This document shows, in pieces, positions 35,337-45,654 of a stretch of DNA of 64,000 nt. The translations under genes were made by a program, and so were the position numbers. Each line of letters begins with the position of its first letter. Position 1 is the stretch's first letter. Under the pieces are notes generated by a model that did not search any database, was not told the DNA's origin, and saw nothing but the letters and a program-made list of their open reading frames with translations. This DNA is from Solirubrobacter sp963798325 (lineage in GTDB: Bacteria > Actinomycetota > Thermoleophilia > Solirubrobacterales > Solirubrobacteraceae): positions 496,001 to 560,000 of the forward strand of contig CAWCSS010000009.1 in NCBI GenBank assembly GCA_963798325.1. Reading direction: 5' to 3'.

Positions 35337-35450
35337 TCAGCGCGTGGTCACGGTCACGTACGCGATCTGCTCCTGCGGGCCGAAAACGAGATCCATGACG
35401 GTGTTGGGGAGCTGGCGGATCAGGTTGAGAATGCAGGTCGAGGTGGGCAT
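35337..35450 (-). CDS. Candidate 37-residue peptide gene
   Basis: ATG at 35450 with AAAGGA seven bases upstream, stop at 35337. The peptide starts MPTSTCILNLIRQLPNTV, continues MDLVFGPQEQIAYVTVTTR, and has one Cys and an amphipathic or hydrophobic centre. It is antisense to nothing and lies between convergent-to-it neighbours (cNMP gene on its right end, chemoreceptor gene on its left side divergent). Good RBS, an isolated location and protein-like composition support expression. No family recognised. Confidence 0.5.
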   Translation of the reverse strand: MPTSTCILNLIRQLPNTVMDLVFGPQEQIAYVTVTTR

Positions 35451-35653
35451 AGGACGATCCTTTCCGATCGACGGGTCGCCGGACACCACTCTCGGGGGTG
35501 AACTCTTTCCCCACCGCACCGCCTGGCTGCCGTGCGCGCGTGGGCGAGACCGTCCCACGCCTCCCGGTTGGCGAGCCGGCGCTCGTACTCCGGGTGTGAA
35601 CATTCGTCGACGGGTGTGAGGTTTTGTCGTGTCCGGTCGATGACAGGGCCACG

Positions 35654-37847
35654 ATGAACCCGTTCCATGCGGCCGCGGCCCTCATGTCGCGCCTGACGTA
35701 CGCCCAGAAGTTCCTGCTGCTGGGGTTGGTCCTGCTCGCGCCGTGCGGCTACGCCTTGCGCGCCTACTGGGCCGTGCAGGGCGACACGCTCGCCTTCGCC
35801 GAGAGCGAGCGGGCGGGGGTCGCGTTCGTGGCCCCGGCGAACGAGCTCGCGGTGCGCGTCGTGTCGGCGCGCGGCGTCGCGGTGCGCGCCGCCGCGGGTG
35901 ACGCTTCCGCCCGTGCGGCCCTGCCGGGCGCGGTGGGCGCGGTGCATGCGGCGGTCAAGGCCGTCGACGCCGCCGACGGCGCCGCGATCGGGACCGACGC
36001 GACCTGGAAGGCCACCCGCGCGACGGTGCTCGCGGCCGCGACGCTGAAGGTCGCCGCTTCGCCCCGGGCCGCGTACGCCGCCTACGAGAAGGCGGCGGTG
36101 GCTTCACTCGCCCTGGTCATCAGGGCCGGTGACGGCTCCAAGCTCATCCTCGACCCGGACCTCGATTCCTACTACGTGATGGACGCGCTGATCACGAAGC
36201 TGCCGGCGCTCGCGGACTGGACGGGCCGCACCGCGGACCTGCAGGTGATCGTGTCCGCCGAGGGAGCGATGGGTGACCGGATCGCTCTCGCGGGCGCGCA
36301 GGGCACGCTGCGCTCGACCGGCGAGGCGATGACGGGCGGGTTCGGGACGGCGTTCGACGAAGACCGCCGACGCCGCGTTGAAGCCTGCCCTCTCCGCGCC
36401 GCTGACCGCGTTCGCCTCGACCAGCGAAGCCGTCGCGCGCGGTGTCGACCCGATCGGCTCCGGCAAGGTCGCCGGCGACGAGGCCGCCCGCACCGGCGCC
36501 GCGCTGGCGGCCGTACTCAAGCTCGAGCAGGCCGCCTCCCCGCGACTGGACGCGCTGCTGGCCGCGCGCATGGACACGTACTCGGCGGCGCGCAACCGGG
36601 TGGCGCTCATCGTCGTCCTCGGCGGCGTCGTCGCGCTCTTGCTCTTCGTCGGCTTCTTCGTCTCCACCCGCCGCGGCGTGCGCGAGATCTCGACCTGTCT
36701 GACGAGCCTGCAGGACAACTGCTCGACCGACCTCGGCTCCGCGCTGGAGCGGATGGCGAAGGGCGACCTGACCGTCGAGATCACGCCCGTCACGCCGCCG
36801 ATCACCTACGTCGCGCGCGACGAGCTCGGCCAGATCGCCCTCGCGGCCAACGAGATCCGCGCGAGCACGATCGAGTCGATCCAGGCCTACAACCGGATGC
36901 GCGCGTCGCTCGCCGAGCTGATCGGGACCGTCGCGTTCAACGCCGGCGCGGTGTCGGCGGCGTCGCAGCAGATGGCCGCCAGCTCGGAGGGGACGGGCCG
37001 CTCCGTCAGCGAGATCTCCCATGCCGTCGACGACGTTGCACAGGGCGCCGAGCGCCAGGTGCAACTCGTCGAGTCCACCCGCTCGGCGGTCCAGGAGGCC
37101 GCGCGCGCCGCGGCCGCCTCCGCCGAGACCGCCCTGGCGACCAGCGCGGCCGCCGAGAGCGTGCGCCGCGCGGCCGGCGACGGCGCGACCACCGCGGTGT
37201 CGGCCAGCGAGTCGATCGAGCGCATCGCCGCGTCCTCGGGCGCGGTCACGTCCGCGATCGAGGACCTCTCGGAGCGCTCGGGCCGGATCGGCGGGATCGT
37301 GGACACGATCACGGCGATCGCCGAGCAGACCAACCTGCTGGCGCTCAACGCGGCGATCGAGGCTGCGCGCGCGGGTGAGGCCGGCCGCGGGTTCGCGGTC
37401 GTGGCCGACGAGGTCCGGCAGCTCGCGGAGGAGTCGCGGCTGAGGCCGCACGGCAGATCTCCGGCCTGATCGAGGAGATCCAGTCCGAGACGGGCCGCGT
37501 GGTCCTGGTCGTCGCCGAGTCCCATCGGTTCACGCAGGAGGGCGTGGCCACCGTCGCGCTCGACCCGCGCGGCGTTCGAGGCGATCGGCGTGACCGTCGA
37601 GGAGATGACCGCCCGCGTGGCCGACATCTCGGCCGCGGTCGAGCAGATCGCCACCGAGGCCGCCCGCGCCGAGCGCGAGGTCGCCGGCGTGGCCGCGGTC
37701 GCGGTGGAGTCCTCCGCCTCGGCCGAGCAGGTGTCCGCCTCCACGCTCCAGACGGGCGCCTCGGCGCAGGAGATCGCGGCGTCGGCGTCGGGCCTCTCCA
37801 TCACCGCCGCCGAGCTCGACGCGCTCGTCAGCCGCTTCGTGGTCTAG
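35654..37847 (+). CDS. Methyl-accepting chemotaxis protein, frameshifted
   Basis: About 730 residues from ATG at 35654. A first TM helix (KFLLLGLVLLAPCGYAL, about 18-35), an extracytoplasmic helical sensor domain (about 45-310) with DLDSYYVMDAL as found in 4-helix-bundle sensors, a second TM helix (RVALIVVLGGVVALLLFVG, about 315-335), HAMP-like region and a long signalling hairpin. The conserved tip TNLLALNAAIEAARAGEAG and GFAVVADEVRQLAEES are intact. Frameshifts near 36360, 37438 and 37573 break it; reading continues to VEQIATEAARAE and stops at 37845-37847. No other chemotaxis gene is in view. Confidence 0.85.
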
Positions 37848-37862
37848 CGTGCGTGCGGCGAG

Positions 37863-39102
37863 ATGCCGCGGTACGTGATCCAGCTTCATCAGGCGCGCGC
37901 GCTGCACTACGACTTCCGGCTGGAGGTCGACGGCGTGCTGCGCTCGTGGGCGGTGCCCAAGGGGCCCTCGCTCGACCCGGCGGACAAGCGCCTGGCCGTC
38001 GCAGGTGCCGGACCATTCGCTGGCGCACGGCGACTACGAGGGGCCGACCGTCGAGATCTGGGATCGCGGCACCTATGAGCCGCTGACCGAGGGCTCCTTC
38101 GCCGAGGCCTTGGACGCCGGCCACGCGACGTTCCGGCTCGACGGCGAACGGCTGGAAGGCACCTGGACGCTGCATCGCACCGACGACGGGGAGAAGCCGC
38201 AATGGCTGCTGATCAAGCGCCGGCTGACCGCGGGCGCGATGAAGGCCGTCCTCACCGACGAGCGCTTCTCGGATCCGGACTGGATCTTCGAGCGCAAGCT
38301 GGACGGCATCCGCTGCATCGCCATCCGCGACGGGTCGTCGCTGCGCATGCTCTCGCGCAACGACCTGTCGCTCAACGACCGGTACCCGGGCGTGGCGTCA
38401 GCGCTGAGCGGCCAGGCGCGGAAGCGCTTCGCCGTCGACGGCGAGGTCGTGTCCGTGAGCGGGCGCTTCCAGGACGACGGGCCACGGCTCTACCACGTGT
38501 TCGACGTCCTGTGGCTGGACGGCGAGGACGTCCGGGGGTTGCCGCTGCGGGAGCGCAAGGCAGTTGTTGAAGGACGCTTTGGCCTGGGAGGACCCGCTGC
38601 GGCTCGTGCCCTACCGCAACGAGGAGGGCGAGGCGATGTTCGCCGAGGCGTGCGCCAACGGCTGGGAGGGCGTGATCGCCAAGCGCGCGGACTCGGTCTA
38701 CACCGCGAAGCGCTCGAAGCGACTGGCTGAAGTTCAAGTGCGAGGCCGGGCAGGAGCTGGTGATCGGCGGCTTCACCCCGCCGAAGGGCACGCGCATCGA
38801 GCTCGGCGCGCTGCTCGTGGGCGTCTACGACGAGAGCGGCCTGCACTACGCGGGCAAGGTCGGCACGGGCTTCAACCGCGAGACGCTGCGCGACCTGGCC
38901 GCGCGCTTGCGCCCGCTCGCCCGCGACGAGACCCCGTTCTATCGACGCCCCGCGCCTGCGCGACGTGACCTGGGTCTCACCCGAGCTCGTCGCCCAGGTC
39001 GGCTTCGCCGAATGGACCCGCGACGGCCGCCTGCGCCACCCGCGCTACCAGGGCCTGCGCATCGACAAGGACCCGCGCAAGGTCATCCGCGAGGCTCGTT
39101 AA
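37863..39102 (+). CDS. LigD-like ATP-dependent DNA ligase with short phosphoesterase domain, frameshifted
   Basis: About 410 residues. The N-terminus is a 3'-phosphoesterase domain (VIQLHQARALHYDFRLEVDG, then SWAVPKGPSLDPADKRLAV), missing about 10 residues around the usual PEGxYGAG turn: HGDYEGPTVEIWDRGTYE reads straight through. The ligase follows: FERKLDGIRCIAIRDG (active-site Lys, motif I), VDGEVV (motif III region), EGVIAKRADSVYTAKRSK (motif IV) and ELVIGGFTPPKGTRIELGA (OB-fold entry). It ends with RIDKDPRKVIREAR. Breaks are near 38008, 38565, 38727 and 38947. No polymerase domain and no ku gene are seen. In other bacteria LigD seals double-strand breaks with Ku. Confidence 0.82.
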
Positions 39103-39112
39103 AGACGAAAGA

Positions 39113-39128
39113 CCCGCACGGATGCGGG
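39113..39128 (+). terminator. Hairpin after ligase gene
   Basis: Arms CCCGCA and TGCGGG with loop CGGA, 10 bp past the TAA at 39100-39102, flanked by AAAGA on the left and CCTTCGGT on the right. The pattern is the classical bidirectional form. It sits between convergent ligase and yaaA genes. Confidence 0.7.
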
Positions 39129-39262
39129 CCTTCGGTCATCAGAAGTTCGGGCAATAATGGTCGGGGGACGTCAATGAAGAGGTCTCAGCCCTCTGGGCGC
39201 CGTCGCTGTCTGACACCCTCTTCATCGGCCCCCGCGGAGAACTTGATCCCTAAGAGATGACG

Positions 39263-39936
39263 TCAAGGTTCGAGCCGTTGAGCTCGACGCGTGTAGCCGG
39301 CGGCGCGGACGATCTCAGCCACTTCGTCCGGCGTGGACGGCGAGTGGCCGAGCAGGATGCGGGCGACGTCGCCGCGGGTCGCCTTGACCATGTGCGAGAC
39401 GGTCTTGCCCTGGTGGAACGCGCGGACGCCGACGACGGTCGCGTGCTTGGGCTGGTAGGCGTTGACGTAGCCGCCGGAGCGCATGTCGATGATCAGGCCT
39501 TCATCGGGCAGCGCGCTGACGCAGCGGCTCGCGCCAGAGCGCCGCGAGGTTCGGGATGCGCGGCAGCGTCGCGCCGATCGAGAGCCGGTACGCGGGGATG
39601 CGATCGCCGGAGCGCACGAAGCCCCACAGCGCGGTCGCGATCAGCACGTTGTCGGCCTCGAACGGCCCGAGGTGCTCGTAGAGCACGCCGGTGTAGACGG
39701 TCGAGCGCGGGTGCGGCCGGAGCGTCGCGCAGCGTGAGGTTGCGCTCGCGCCTCGGCCAGCAAGCCCGGGCCGACGTCGAGGGACTTCAGCGCGCGCGGG
39801 AAGGTCAGCCGCGACAGGACGTCGAGCAGGCGCTCGCGCGTCCGGTTCAACCCCGGAAAGGCCAGCGACCCCAGATCCACGGGGTCGCCGGACGCGGGTG
39901 CCGTCTTCCCCTCGGACGGGGGAGCAGGATCAACAT
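39263..39936 (-). CDS. yaaA: YaaA/DUF328 family protein, frameshifted
   Basis: About 225 residues over frameshifts near 39915, 39735 and 39505. From ATG at 39936 it reads MLILLPPSEGKT after correcting one lost C, then DLGSLAFPGLNRTRERLLDV, VLYEHLGPFEADNVLIATAL, RIPAYRLSIGATLPRI and, at the end, DMRSGGYVNAYQPKHATVVG and VSHMVKATRGDVARILL. These are the landmarks of YaaA, in E. coli linked to limiting iron-driven DNA damage under peroxide stress. The start codon touches the palindromic repeat at 39934-39958. Follows gnd on the same strand. Confidence 0.82.
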
Positions 39937-39958
39937 AAAGGGGACAGTCCCCTTTAGG
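39934..39958. repeat. 25-bp palindromic repeat, copy 3 (single) between gnd and yaaA
   Basis: Left arm CATAAAGGGGAC (one mismatch to the consensus CCTAAAGGGGAC), centre A at 39946, right arm GTCCCCTTTAGG. The TAA stop of gnd (39954-39956) lies in the right arm and the yaaA ATG (39934-39936) in the left-arm end, so the element exactly fills the gap between two genes. On the minus strand its AGGGGA could act as a distant ribosome-binding site for yaaA. Confidence 0.9.
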
Positions 39959-41378
39959 CGGTCTGTACTTCGTCGCCGCCTTGGGACCAGCGGGTGTGGA
40001 AGGAGCCTTCCTTGTCCACGCGCCGGTAGGTGTGGGCGCCGAAGAAGTCGCGCTGGCCCTGGATCAGGTTCGCGGGGCCGCGCTCGCGCCGGTAGCCGTC
40101 GTAGTAGGCCAGCGAGGACGAGAACGCGGGCACGGCGATGCCCTGCTCGACGGCGCTGACGATGACCTTGCGCCAGGCGCTCTGGGCGTCGGCCACGGCG
40201 TCGCGGAAGTACGGCGCCATGAGCAGGTTCACCAGGTCCGGCGTCTCGGCGTAGGACTCGGTGATGCGGTTCAGGAAGCGGGCGCGGATGATGCAGCCGC
40301 CGCGCCAGATCTTCGCCAGCTCGCCCATCTGCAGGTCCCAGTCGTAGGTCTGCGCGGCCGCGGCCATCTGCTCGAAGCCCTGCGCGTAGGCGACGACCTT
40401 CGAGGCGTACAGCGCGCTGCGGATGTCATCGACCAGCGACTCGGGCACGCCGCCCGGCTTCGGCCCGGCGAGGAACGCCGGCAGCCTCGCGCCGCTGGTC
40501 GCGCAACGCGCTCAGCGAGCGCGCGAAGACGGCCTCGGTGATGCCCGTGAGCGGCACGCCCAGCTCGAGCGCGTCCTGCGACGTCCAGCGGCCGGTGCCC
40601 TTCTGCTCGGCCTGGTCGACGATCACGTCCACCAGCGGCTTGCCGGTCTCCGCGTCGGTCTTGTCGAGCACGGTGGCCGTGATCTCGATCAGGAACGACT
40701 CGAGGTCGCCCCGGTTCCAGTCGTCGAAGATGCCGTTGATCGGTCGGGACGTCGAGCCCGACGCCGAAGCGCAGGAGGTCATAGGCCTCCGCGATCAGCT
40801 GCATGTCGGCGTACTCGATGCCGTTGTGGACCATCTTCACGTAGTGGCCGGCGCCGTCGGCGCCGATGTACGCGCAGCACGGCTCGCCGTCCACCTGGGC
40901 GGCGATCGTGGTGAAGACCTCCTCGACGTGGGCGTAGGCCTCGCGCGGCGCCGCCCGGCATGATCGAGGGGCCGTTCAGCGCGCCCTCTTCACCGCCGGA
41001 GACGCCCGTGCCGATGAAACGCAGCCCCTTGGACTCGCAGTCGGCCTCGCGGCGGCGCGTGTCGGCGAAGTGCGAGTTGCCCGCGTCGATGATGATGTCG
41101 CCCTCGTCGAGCAGCGGCTCCAGCGACTCGATCACGCCGTCGACCGGCGCTCCCGCCTTGACCATGACGATGATGCGGCGCGGGCGCTCAAGGGCGGAGA
41201 CGAACTCCTCCAATGACTCCGAACCGGTGAAGTCGCCCTCGGAGGCGAACTCGGACAGAAACTCCTCCGTCTTGGAGGTCGTCCGATTGTGGACGGCAAT
41301 CGGCACGCCGCGGCGCGCGATGTTGCGCGCGAGGTTGGCCCCCATGACGGCGAGCCCGGTGACCCCGATCTGGCTCAT
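39954..41378 (-). CDS. gnd: 6-phosphogluconate dehydrogenase (decarboxylating), frameshifted
   Basis: About 475 residues. IGVTGLAVMGANLARNIARR (NADP fold), HNRTTSKTEEFL, IIDAGNSHFADTRRRE, FIGTGVSGGEEGALNGPSIM (substrate site), YVKMVHNGIEYADMQLI (catalytic Lys), and VVDQAEQKGTGRWTSQDAL-type block are all present, ending YRRVDKEGSFHTRWSQGG. Breaks near 40948, 40745 and 40488 look like single-base errors. It is the oxidative pentose-phosphate enzyme producing ribulose 5-phosphate and NADPH. The stop lies within repeat copy 3. Confidence 0.92.
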
Positions 41379-41555
41379 GTCCGCGAGACCCTAGTCGATG
41401 GAACTTCCGCGGGCCCCGGCGAGGCGCCGACACTGTCGACGGCACGTCAGCAGTGGCGGGCGGGAAGCTCGGCCCGACGGTCGATGGCACGTACACGAAC
41501 ACATTCGGGTGCTGACCGAACCGCTCGGCGCGCGTCCTGTGTCACGCTCCCCGTC

Positions 41556-41966
41556 GTGGCGCGCCCCGACTACTACGGCAACCCGGCCGGGATCAGCGAA
41601 GAGATCGACATCGTCAAGGCCGTCTATGAGGCCTTCGCCGACCGTGACGCGGAGCGTTTGAGCGAGTTGCTGAGCGAGGACTGCGTGCTGCAGTTCGAGG
41701 GCACAGGGAAGCTCGCCGGGCGCACCGGTCCCTACTTCGGCCACGCCGGCCTGCAGGATTACTTGCAGGATGTCGACCGGCTGTGGGACGAGCTCGTGCT
41801 CCACGCGCACGACTTCCGGGCGGTGCCCGGCTCGGTGATCGTGATGGGCCACATCACGGGACAGCGCCAAGGATTGGACGTTCGCCGCTCCTCGGTGTGG
41901 ACCTGGAAAGTGGCGCATGGCCGCGCAACGTCGGTCAAGGCCGCGGATTTGGGCGACATGCCCTGA
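41556..41966 (+). CDS. SnoaL/NTF2-like fold protein
   Basis: 136 residues from GTG at 41556 (an upstream reading to 41289 has no support). VKAVYEAFADRDAERLSELLSEDCVLQF is the standard helix-helix-strand of the cone-shaped NTF2-like fold, with GPYFGHAGLQDYLQDVDRL and a beta half ending VRRSSVWTWKVAHGRATSV. These small proteins bind hydrophobic ligands or act as isomerases; function here unknown. Stands alone between gnd and a CAP protein. Confidence 0.75.
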   Translation: MARPDYYGNPAGISEEIDIVKAVYEAFADRDAERLSELLSEDCVLQFEGTGKLAGRTGPYFGHAGLQDYLQDVDRLWDELVLHAHDFRAVPGSVIVMGHITGQRQGLDVRRSSVWTWKVAHGRATSVKAADLGDMP

Positions 41967-42001
41967 GCGCCCGACTCATTTGCCGGTCCGTGCCATGACA
42001 T

Positions 42002-42820
42002 ATGGTGCGGCAGGTGATCGCACGGATGCTCGCTGCGGTTCTCGTCGGGGCACTGACGCTCCCAGACGCGGCCGCCGCTTCACGACCGCTCTCGCCACGC
42101 TCCATCATCAAGCGCCTGAACACCGAGCGCGCCCGGCAGGGCTTGCCGTCGACGGTGCTGGAAGTGCCGCTGTGGTCGGACCGCTGTGCGTCGCACAACC
42201 ACTGGATGTCGCTCAACGACGTCGCCCAGCACGACGAGCCGCCCGGCAGCGACGGCTACAGCGAGGCCGGCGACTGGGCGGGCTCCAACAGCGTCCTCGC
42301 CCAGGGGACGACCTGGCGCGAGGGGAACCCGTTCAAGGACGCGCCGCTGCACCTGATGCAGCTCTTCAACCCGGACCTGCGGCGCGCCGGCGCGTCGGAC
42401 GCCTACGACTCCAGCTGCGTCACCACCTGGCCGGGCACGACCGAGCGCCGCGGCCGCCGCGTCTGGACGATGCCGCGCGACAACGGCCGGGTCGCGACCT
42501 CGCAGCTCGCGTGGGAGGCGCCGTTCACGCCGCAGGAGCGCGTCGGGATCGACGCCGAGACGCGCACCGGGCCGTACCTCTACGTCTGGACGGACGGCTA
42601 CACCGCGCTGGTGGACGGCTTCCTGACCGACCCGGACGGGACCGTCGTGGACACCCGCGTGATCGACGACGCGGACGTCGACGGCTTCGCCGGCGAGGGC
42701 AACGGCTGGCTGCTCCCCGTCGCTCCGCTCAAGCCACGGACCAGGTACGACGCCACCGTGACGCTGACCGGCGAGTTCGGCGACTACAGCTACAGCTGGA
42801 GCTTCACGACGGCTGGTTAG
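42002..42820 (+). CDS. Secreted protein with divergent CAP-like N-terminal domain and FN3/Ig-like tail
   Basis: 272 residues with a signal peptide (about 1-25, ending PDAAAA). The first domain (about 30-190) starts SIIKRLNTERARQGLPSTVL, then SDRCASHNHWMSLNDV and EDDG-free NSVLAQGTTWR, which follow the CAP layout (helix 1, cavity His in ASHNHWM), but the GENI motif is lost. The C-terminal 90 residues (VDGFLTDPDGTVVDTRVIDD, YDATVTLTG) form a beta module resembling FN3. No anchor. It may be co-transcribed with the globin gene 10 bp downstream. Confidence 0.65.
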   Translation: MVRQVIARMLAAVLVGALTLPDAAAASRPLSPRSIIKRLNTERARQGLPSTVLEVPLWSDRCASHNHWMSLNDVAQHDEPPGSDGYSEAGDWAGSNSVLAQGTTWREGNPFKDAPLHLMQLFNPDLRRAGASDAYDSSCVTTWPGTTERRGRRVWTMPRDNGRVATSQLAWEAPFTPQERVGIDAETRTGPYLYVWTDGYTALVDGFLTDPDGTVVDTRVIDDADVDGFAGEGNGWLLPVAPLKPRTRYDATVTLTGEFGDYSYSWSFTTAG

Positions 42821-42830
42821 CATCGATGTC

Positions 42831-43250
42831 GTGCACGACATCGAGACCCGCGCCGACGTCGAGCGCTTGGTGCGCGCGTTCTACAGCCGCGCGCTGACCG
42901 ACCCGATCATCGGCTGGATCTTCACCGACGTCGCCAAGCTCGACCTCGAGGCGCACGTGCCCGAGATCGCCTCCTTCTGGGAGACGATCCTGCTCGGGGC
43001 GCAGTCCTACCGCGGCGGTGCGTTCCGCCCGCACGCCGCGCTGCACATGCGCGTGCGGCTGCGCGAGGGCCACTTCCAGCGCTGGCTCGTGCTCTGGCGC
43101 GAGACGGTCGACGAGCTGTTCGCGGGCGAGCGGGCGGACCTGGCCAAGGCCCACGCCCAGCGGGTCGCGCGGGCGTTCCTGGGCCGCCTGGAGGCGATCG
43201 GCACCGAGCCGATCGCAGGCGGGCTGACGATCACCCGACACGGGCCCTGA
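42831..43250 (+). CDS. Group III truncated hemoglobin
   Basis: 139 residues from GTG at 42831. The group III pattern is visible: DIETRADVERLVRAFYSRAL, ASFWETILLGAQSYRGGAF and REGHFQRWLVLWRETVDEL, in which His is the proximal haem ligand. Group III globins (as in Campylobacter) lack a stable E-helix and have been linked to oxygen and nitrosative stress. Its 3' end overlaps the convergent LLM gene by 20 bp. Likely cytoplasmic. Confidence 0.9.
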   Translation: MHDIETRADVERLVRAFYSRALTDPIIGWIFTDVAKLDLEAHVPEIASFWETILLGAQSYRGGAFRPHAALHMRVRLREGHFQRWLVLWRETVDELFAGERADLAKAHAQRVARAFLGRLEAIGTEPIAGGLTITRHGP

Positions 43251-44242
43251 CCGCGGGCGCGACGACCGTCCCGTAGAGCTCGATCGCCTTCAGGATCGAC
43301 GCGTGCGGCAGCGTGCCGACGCTGAGCTGGAGCAGGAAGCGGTCGTGCCCGAAGATCGAGTGCTGAAAGAGGATCTTCTCGATCACCTGCTCGGGCGAGC
43401 CGATCACGTTGGCGCCGTCGAGCGTCGCGCCCGCGTCGAACTGCGCGCGCGTCATCGGCGCCCAGCCGCGCTCGCGGCCGATCTTGTCCATCACCGTCTT
43501 GTGCGCCGGGAACGCCTCGTCCAGGGCCTGCTGGGTCGTGTCGGCGATGAACCCGTGCGAGTTGATCGAGAGCTTCGGCCGCGGGTGGCCGGCCTGCTCG
43601 GCGGCGCGGCGGTGCAGCTCGGCGAACGGCGCGAAGCGCGACGGCTGGCCGCCGATGATCGCCAGCGCCATCGGCAGCCCGAGCGACCCGGCGCGCACCA
43701 CCGACTCCGGCGTGCCGCCGACCGCGATCCACACCGGCAGCGGGTCCTGGACGCGGGCGCGGGTAGACGCCGCGGTCCGCGATCGGCGCGCGGGTGCGCC
43801 CGGACCACGTGACGTTCGTGCTCTCGCGGATGCGCAGCAGGAGGTCCAGGTGCTCGGCGAAGAGCTCGTTGTAGTCGTCGAGGTCGTAGCCGAACAGCGG
43901 GAAGGACTCGATGAACGAGCCGCGCCCGGCCATGATCTCGGCGCGCCCGCCGGAGATCAGGTCGAGCGTGGCGAAGTCCTGGAAGACGCGCACGGGGTCG
44001 TCGGAGCTCAGGACGCTGACCGCGCTCGTCAGGCGGATCCTCGAGGTCCGCGCGGCCGCCGCGGCCAGCACGACGGCGGGCGCGGAGACGGTGAACTCCG
44101 GCCGGTGGTGCTCCCCCACGCCGAAGACGTCGAGCCCGACCTCCTCGGCCAGCACGATCTCCTCGAGCAGGTTCGCCAGCCGCTGCTGGACGGTGAGGTT
44201 CGGGTCGGTCAGCTCCCCGAACGTGTAGATGCCGAGCTCCAT
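43231..44242 (-). CDS. LLM-class flavin-dependent oxidoreductase, one frameshift near 43763
   Basis: About 337 residues. MELGIYTFGELTDPNL, DVFGVGEHHRPEFTVSAPAV and SGGRAEIMAGRGSFIESFPL define a luciferase-like TIM barrel; after the shift, VWIAVGGTPESVVRAGSLGL and IFGHDRFLLQLSVGTLPH complete it. The family uses reduced flavin (FMNH2 or F420) to oxidise or reduce small molecules; F420 is common in actinobacteria. Start ATG at 44242 directly abuts the stop of the MFS gene (44243-44245), so the two are in one operon with MerR. Confidence 0.85.
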
Positions 44243-45638
44243 CTATTCGGTCACCGGCCGCAACTGCACGCGGGGCCCGCCCGGGCGCGGGACCAGCCGC
44301 GTGGCGATCAGCGCCAGGATCCCGGCGCCCGCCGAGAACGCGAACGCGGTCGTGTAGGCGTGCTCGGTCGGCAGGCCGGTGCCGGCGGTCAGGATCGCGG
44401 TGACGATCGCCGCCCCGAAGGACCCGCCGACCGTGCGCATGACGGTGTTGATGCCGGTGGCGATGCCGACCTCCGAGCGCGGGACGGCCTCGACGATCAG
44501 GTTCGCCATCGCCGCGAACGCGAACGTCAGCCCGGTGCCCATCAGGATGCCGCCGATCACGAGCTCCCAGGGGTGCTCGTGGGCGAAGGTGTTGATCAGG
44601 AACGAGCTGGTGATCAGGGCCGTGCCGAGCGTCAGCAGCGCGCGGAAGCCGATCTTGCGCACCAGCACCGTCGCGGGCGGCCCGGCGAGCAGCTGCGCGA
44701 GCGCCGTCGGCATCATCAGCAGCCCGGCCTGGGTGACTGAGAAGCCGAAGCCGTAGTCGGCGCTCTCGGGCGCCTCGGCGAACTGCGGGAAGATCAGGAA
44801 GCTCGAGAACATCGCGATGCCGACCAGGAAGCCGGTCAGGTTGGTCGCCGCGACGGCCGGCTTGCGCAGCACCTCGAGGTCGATCAGCGGCTGCGCGACG
44901 CGCGACTCGACGCGGACGAAGATCGCGATCAGGACCAGCCCGCCGCCGATCGCGGCGAGCGTTGGCGGGCGAGCCCCACCCCCACTCCCCCGCCTGGCTG
45001 ACCCCGAGCAGGATCGCGGCCAGCGCCGCGCTGAGCAGCACCGCGCCGGGCCAGTCGACGCGGGTGCTCTCCACCGGCGGCGACGGCGGGATGAACCGGT
45101 GTGCGCAGTACGCCACGGGGACGCCGATGAGGCTGATCCAGAACAGCCAGTCGAGCGCGTAGTTGTCGACGATCACGCCTGAGAGCGGCAGCCCGATGCC
45201 GCCGCCGATGCCGAACACCGCGCTGATGATGGCCAGGCCGCCCGACACCTGATCGCGCGGGAACGTGTCGCGCACGATCCCGAAGGCGAGCGGGAAGACG
45301 CCGCCGGCGGCGCCCTGCAGGACGCGGCCGGCGATCACGATCTCGATCGTCGGCGCCAGCGCGTTGATCGCGCCGCCGGCGGAGAAGATCAGCATCACCA
45401 CCATCAGGACGCGGCCCTTGCCGAACAGGTCGCCGAGCTTGCCGACGATCGGCGTCGCGATCGAGGCGCTCAGCAGAAAGCCCGTCAGCAGCCACGACAC
45501 GGCCGACGACGAGGCGTTGAACTCCTCGGCGAGCGCCGGCAGTGCCGGGACGACCAGGGTCTGGCTGAGGGCGAACGCGATGCAGGCCGCGATCAGTGTC
45601 AGCAGGACGGGGGTGGGGCGCTCGCGCGGTGAATCCAC
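44243..45638 (-). CDS. MFS multidrug transporter (DHA2-like), one frameshift near 44967
   Basis: About 465 residues with some 14 membrane helices. N-terminal SQTLVVPALPALAEEFNASS and WLLTGFLLSASIATPIVGKL, then GKLGDLFGKGRVLMVVM (motif A) and GRVLQGAAGGVFPLAFGI (motif C/D region) are typical of DHA2 drug:H+ antiporters. The second half continues VLRKPAVAATNLTGFLVGIA and LIVEAVPRSEVGIATGIN. It is placed between a MerR regulator and an LLM oxidoreductase, a layout suggesting export of a toxic compound that the oxidoreductase also handles. Substrate unknown. Confidence 0.87.
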
Positions 45639-45654
45639 GGTGAGCGGAGCTTAC

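Noticed and set aside
39174..39225. Inverted repeat ATGAAGAGG/CCTCTTCAT flanking 34 bases downstream of yaaA
   Set aside because: Long loop and no other support; probably chance or a weak terminator arm.
39263..39936. Three separate small genes in the yaaA region
   Set aside because: The pieces are consecutive parts of one YaaA protein in different frames.
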